Origin: Rufibacter tibetensis
GTDB lineage: Bacteria; Bacteroidota; Bacteroidia; Cytophagales; Hymenobacteraceae
Direction: 5' to 3'
NCBI RefSeq assembly: GCF_001310085.1
Contig: NZ_CP012643.1
Coordinates: forward strand, 5,090,001-5,154,000
DNA length: 64,000 nucleotides
This document shows, piece by piece, positions 61,380-64,000 of the stretch. Under the pieces are notes generated by a model. The model searched no databases. It was not told the origin of the DNA and saw only the letters and a list, made by a program, of their open reading frames with translations. Each line of letters begins with the position of its first letter. Position 1 is the first letter of the stretch. Made by a program: the position numbers and the translations under genes.

Positions 61380-62339
61380 ATGAAGGACTTCCCTTATTCA
61401 GAATCTAAAGATACGCGCTCCGGCTTTGGGGCAGGTTTGTTGGAATTGGGCCGCACCAATCCGAACGTAGTAGCGCTGTGCGCTGACTTGGTGGGCTCGC
61501 TTAAAATGGGCGACTTCATAAAGGAGTTTCCCGAGCGTTTTTTCCAGGTAGGTATTGCCGAGGCCAACATGATTGGTTTGGCAGCTGGTATGACCATTGG
61601 CGGTAAAATCCCATTCACGGGTACCTTCGCCAACTTTTCTACCGGCCGGGTGTACGACCAGATTCGTCAATCTGTGGCCTATTCTAGCAAGAACGTGAAA
61701 ATTTGCGCTTCGCACGCTGGCCTTACTTTGGGCGAAGACGGTGCCACGCACCAGATTCTGGAAGATATAGGCATGATGAAAATGTTGCCCCACATGACGG
61801 TGATCAATCCTTGCGACTTCAACCAGACCAAAGCTGCCACCATTGCCATTGCTGAGTATGAAGGTCCGGTGTACCTGCGCTTCGGGCGCCCGGTGGTACC
61901 TAACTTCACCCCTGCCGATCAGAAGTTTGAGATAGGCAAAGCCGTCATGCTGAATGAAGGCACAGACGTGACAATTGTTGCCACTGGTCACCTGGTATGG
62001 AAAGCAATTCTTGCCGGCAAATTATTAGAAGAGCAAGGCATCAATGCCGAGATCATCAATATCCACACCATTAAGCCGTTAGATTCAGAGGCCATCTTAG
62101 CTTCTGTGCAGAAAACCGGTTGTGTAGTAACGGCTGAGGAGCACAACTACATGGGTGGCCTTGGAGAATCTGTGGCCCGTGTTTTGGCGCAGAAATTACC
62201 AACACCACAGGAATTTGTGGCCGTGAATGACACCTTTGGGGAAAGTGGTACCCCAGAGCAATTAATGGAAAAATATGGTCTGAATGAGCAAAGTATTGTA
62301 GCTGCCGTTCAACGTGTTATCTCCCGTAAAAACAAGTAA
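61380..62339 (+). CDS. Transketolase, C-terminal subunit
   Basis: 319 residues matching the second half of transketolase: pyrimidine-binding domain with RFFQVGIAEANMIGLAAGM and SHAGLTLGEDGATHQ, C-terminal domain with TAEEHNYMGGLGESVA and NDTFGESGTPEQLMEKY. The ATG follows the VWA stop by one nucleotide. A 15-bp stem with the dispersed motif inside follows as terminator (62370-62419). Confidence 0.94.
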   Translation: MKDFPYSESKDTRSGFGAGLLELGRTNPNVVALCADLVGSLKMGDFIKEFPERFFQVGIAEANMIGLAAGMTIGGKIPFTGTFANFSTGRVYDQIRQSVAYSSKNVKICASHAGLTLGEDGATHQILEDIGMMKMLPHMTVINPCDFNQTKAATIAIAEYEGPVYLRFGRPVVPNFTPADQKFEIGKAVMLNEGTDVTIVATGHLVWKAILAGKLLEEQGINAEIINIHTIKPLDSEAILASVQKTGCVVTAEEHNYMGGLGESVARVLAQKLPTPQEFVAVNDTFGESGTPEQLMEKYGLNEQSIVAAVQRVISRKNK

Positions 62340-62369
62340 GAAATTTTATTCAAGTCTTTAGTTATCTTC

Positions 62370-62419
62370 CGCTTCTGTTTCAATGCCGTTATTAAGAAAA
62401 TGGTATTGAAACAGAAGCG
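62370..62419 (+). terminator. Terminator after transketolase, dispersed-motif copy inside
   Basis: 15-bp perfect outer stem (62370-62384 / 62405-62419) and TTTTC downstream. The inner loop CTGTTTCAATGCCGTTATT / ATGGTATTGAAACAG resembles the dispersed palindrome. Confidence 0.75.
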
Positions 62420-62505
62420 TTTTCTCCATTTACAAAGCTGCACCATTTGAGTAGACCTTTACTTTTCAGCTAAGAACCTATCACCCTACTAAAGACTATC
62501 TTCCC

Positions 62506-63045
62506 TTGGAAGACAAAGAGATCCTGGAGAAATTCCAGAACCCAGACTCCCGTAACCTGGCTTTCAACCAACTGGTGCGCAAGTACCAGCAGAAGGTCTA
62601 TTGGCACGTGCGCAAAATGGTCATTGACCATGATGATGCCGATGATCTAACTCAGGAAGTCTTTGTGAAAGTCTGGACACACTTAGAGAACTTCCGGAAG
62701 GATTCTCAACTCTACACCTGGATCTACCGCATTGCCACCAACGAGTGCCTAAACTTTTTAAGCGCTAAAAAGAAGCGTTTTTTTCTCCCCCTTCATGACG
62801 TAGCAGCCGAGCTTTCTGAAAAGCTTGACTCCACTGACACTCTCTCCGGTGACGAGATCCAACTGAAACTTCAGAAAGCACTTCTGCGTCTGCCTGACAA
62901 GCAACGGCTGGTCTTCAACATGAAATACTTTGATGAAATGAAGTACGAGGAAATCTCTGAAATTCTGGGTACTTCTGTTGGGGCGTTGAAAGCCTCTTAC
63001 CACATTGCGGTAAAAAAAATAGAAGATTTTTTGAAAAAAGATTAA
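62506..63045 (+). CDS. ECF RNA polymerase sigma factor
   Basis: 179-residue sigma-70-family factor of the extracytoplasmic type: region 2 with YWHVRKMVIDHDDADDLTQ and FVKVWTHLENFR, WIYRIATNECLNFL, and region 4 with LRLPDKQRLVFNMKYFDEM and YEEISEILGTSVGALKASY. The start is a TTG at 62506; no ATG lies further upstream in frame. It heads an operon with a membrane anti-sigma-like gene (32 nt downstream) and a Spy-like gene, probably a self-regulating stress module. Confidence 0.92.
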   Translation: MEDKEILEKFQNPDSRNLAFNQLVRKYQQKVYWHVRKMVIDHDDADDLTQEVFVKVWTHLENFRKDSQLYTWIYRIATNECLNFLSAKKKRFFLPLHDVAAELSEKLDSTDTLSGDEIQLKLQKALLRLPDKQRLVFNMKYFDEMKYEEISEILGTSVGALKASYHIAVKKIEDFLKKD

Positions 63046-63077
63046 ACCTCTGGTGTAAAAACACATCTAAGAAACAG

Positions 63078-63521
63078 ATGGACAGGAAAAAGGAGTTTGA
63101 TATGGCAGATTTACCCAAAGACCCGGGCTTTAAAGTACCGGAGCATTATTTTGATGCTCTGCCTACGCGCATCATGCAACGGACAGCCTATGCCTCGGCT
63201 CAACCTACATCTGCGACTTCCTGGTTCTGGCAGATTAAAACAGCTGTAGCCGGTGCTTCTTTGGGCGTGGTATTTGCACTGTCTTTTCTGGCAACTCAAT
63301 ACTTCTCTCCAGATTCACAACCTGGTGTAGACATAGCACAGATTTCGCAGAAAGAAATTTACCAGTACCTGGTGAACCATGAAAACCTGGAAACCGCTGA
63401 TCTGGCTGAAGTACCTGCCGTAAAGCCTAGGCACTCCTTAGAGTTCCTGGACGTACGCAACACCGATTTCAATGTTGAGCAAACCAAAGAGTTGTTGGAC
63501 GAAGAGTATGATTACCGTTAA
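63078..63521 (+). CDS. Putative anti-sigma factor (single-pass membrane protein)
   Basis: 147 residues. The N-terminal cytosolic part (DMADLPKDPGFKVPEHYFDAL) is a motif common in proteins following ECF genes in Bacteroidetes. One transmembrane segment (AGASLGVVFALSFLATQYF, about residues 58-76) leads to a periplasmic C-terminal region (about 77-147). No zinc-binding anti-sigma motif (HxxxCxxC) is present. Role inferred from position 32 nt after the sigma gene and topology. Confidence 0.75.
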   Translation: MDRKKEFDMADLPKDPGFKVPEHYFDALPTRIMQRTAYASAQPTSATSWFWQIKTAVAGASLGVVFALSFLATQYFSPDSQPGVDIAQISQKEIYQYLVNHENLETADLAEVPAVKPRHSLEFLDVRNTDFNVEQTKELLDEEYDYR

Positions 63522-63531
63522 ATCTAAAAGA

Positions 63532-63990
63532 ATGAAGTTTATAAAATTGCTGTTTCTTTCCTTTATGTTTCTTGCCGGAACTGTTTCTTATGCCCAAGGT
63601 CATAAAAAAGAAACTCCTGAAGAACGCAAAGCCCGCATAGAAAAGATTGAGACAGCCAAAATCGCTTTTATCTCTGATAAAGTGGAGATGACTGGGGAGC
63701 AGGCGCAGCGTTTCTGGCCCGTGTACCGCGAGCATGACCGCCGCAGACACGAGTTACGCCAGAAGAGCCGCCCCTACAAAGAGCAGAACATCAACGCCCT
63801 GACAGATGAACAGATTCAGGCTGGTTTAGAGAGCCGCCTTAACATCCGGCAACGTGAACTTGACCTTGAAAAAGAGTACATGGACAAGTACCTGCGCATC
63901 ATCAGCCCCAAACAGCTGGCTCTTTTTTACCGTGCAGAGCGGGAGTTTACTAAACTTCTGCTGGAGCGGTTGCAAACGGCCAGAAAATAA
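63532..63990 (+). CDS. Spy/CpxP-like periplasmic protein
   Basis: 152 residues from ATG 63532 (MKFIKLLF), with a signal peptide ending GTVSYAQ. The mature part is a long charged helix (PEERKARIEKIETAKIAF, then EQAQRFWPVYREHDRRRHE) and resembles the LTxxQ-type chaperone/sensor proteins Spy and CpxP. Its start is 11 nt after the anti-sigma stop. In this operon it may sense envelope damage and feed back on the sigma/anti-sigma pair. Confidence 0.8.
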   Translation: MKFIKLLFLSFMFLAGTVSYAQGHKKETPEERKARIEKIETAKIAFISDKVEMTGEQAQRFWPVYREHDRRRHELRQKSRPYKEQNINALTDEQIQAGLESRLNIRQRELDLEKEYMDKYLRIISPKQLALFYRAEREFTKLLLERLQTARK

Positions 63991-64000
63991 AGATTTGGTT

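Overview
The window is chromosomal DNA of a Bacteroidetes bacterium. It is most likely a Cytophagales / Hymenobacteraceae member (Rufibacter- or Pontibacter-like), judged by overall protein character and not by a 16S gene. The markers are a type IX secretion (T9SS) type B cargo protein paired with a PorP/SprF protein, a T9SS type A cargo protein, an outer-membrane beta-barrel receptor with an N-terminal carboxypeptidase-regulatory-like domain, a transketolase split into two polypeptides, promoters of the Bacteroidetes form (TTG, 19-20 bases, TAnnTTTG), little use of Shine-Dalgarno sites and several TTG starts. I see no transposase, integrase, prophage, CRISPR array, tRNA or rRNA. The content is mostly core metabolism and envelope functions.

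Layout. 0-5.5 kb: the 3' part of lysA converges on a metY-metX-hom operon on the minus strand, which makes homoserine and homocysteine. Its leader holds a Bacteroidetes promoter, a SAM-I (S-box) riboswitch and, starting 10 nt after the aptamer, a 47-codon ORF ending in four consecutive Cys codons. This looks like a combined SAM and cysteine sensor and is the strongest finding. 5.6-16 kb: purC, a STAS protein, RNase Z, a queuosine-precursor transporter, an alpha/beta hydrolase, trpS, two genes of unknown function, HPPD and a phosphosugar mutase. 16.7-20.3 kb: T9SS type B protein plus PorP/SprF. 20.7-25.2 kb: divergent GH43 lipoprotein and cytosolic GH2 enzyme, with a LacI-family operator in front of GH43, then an MBL-fold protein. 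25.3-31 kb: small disordered proteins, a transglutaminase-like protein, an S9D glutamyl-endopeptidase-like protein and a STAS-like unknown. 31-39 kb: a visibly AT-richer stretch with a secreted metzincin-like T9SS protein, a PaaE-like reductase, a winged-helix-like protein and an outer-membrane receptor. 39.7-41.9 kb: methionine sulfoxide repair (msrA; msrB, P-loop kinase, second msrB). 42-50 kb: lipoprotein, PH-domain protein, S9 and S41 peptidases, amidohydrolase. 50.3-54.6 kb: dnaB, mpl, 3'-5' exonuclease. 54.7-59 kb: M48 peptidase with a 25-codon membrane micro-ORF, FAH-family enzyme, M23 peptidase, peroxiredoxin. 59-62.3 kb: transketolase N and C halves with a von Willebrand A protein gene between them. 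62.5-64 kb: ECF sigma factor, a membrane anti-sigma-like protein and a periplasmic Spy/CpxP-like protein.

Intergenic structure is unusually rich. Terminators are long, near-perfect palindromes with tiny loops, including a 78-bp perfect palindrome with no loop at 45904-45981. About half of the gaps also carry a degenerate palindromic motif of roughly 40 nt (consensus arms CTGTTTTAAGGCTGTTTT and AAAACAGCCTTAAAACAG), usually just 3' of a gene and often abutting the terminator. I count about 18 copies, and it appears to be a dispersed repeat family. Classic REP-like inverted repeats lie at 8263-8309 and 40522-40635.
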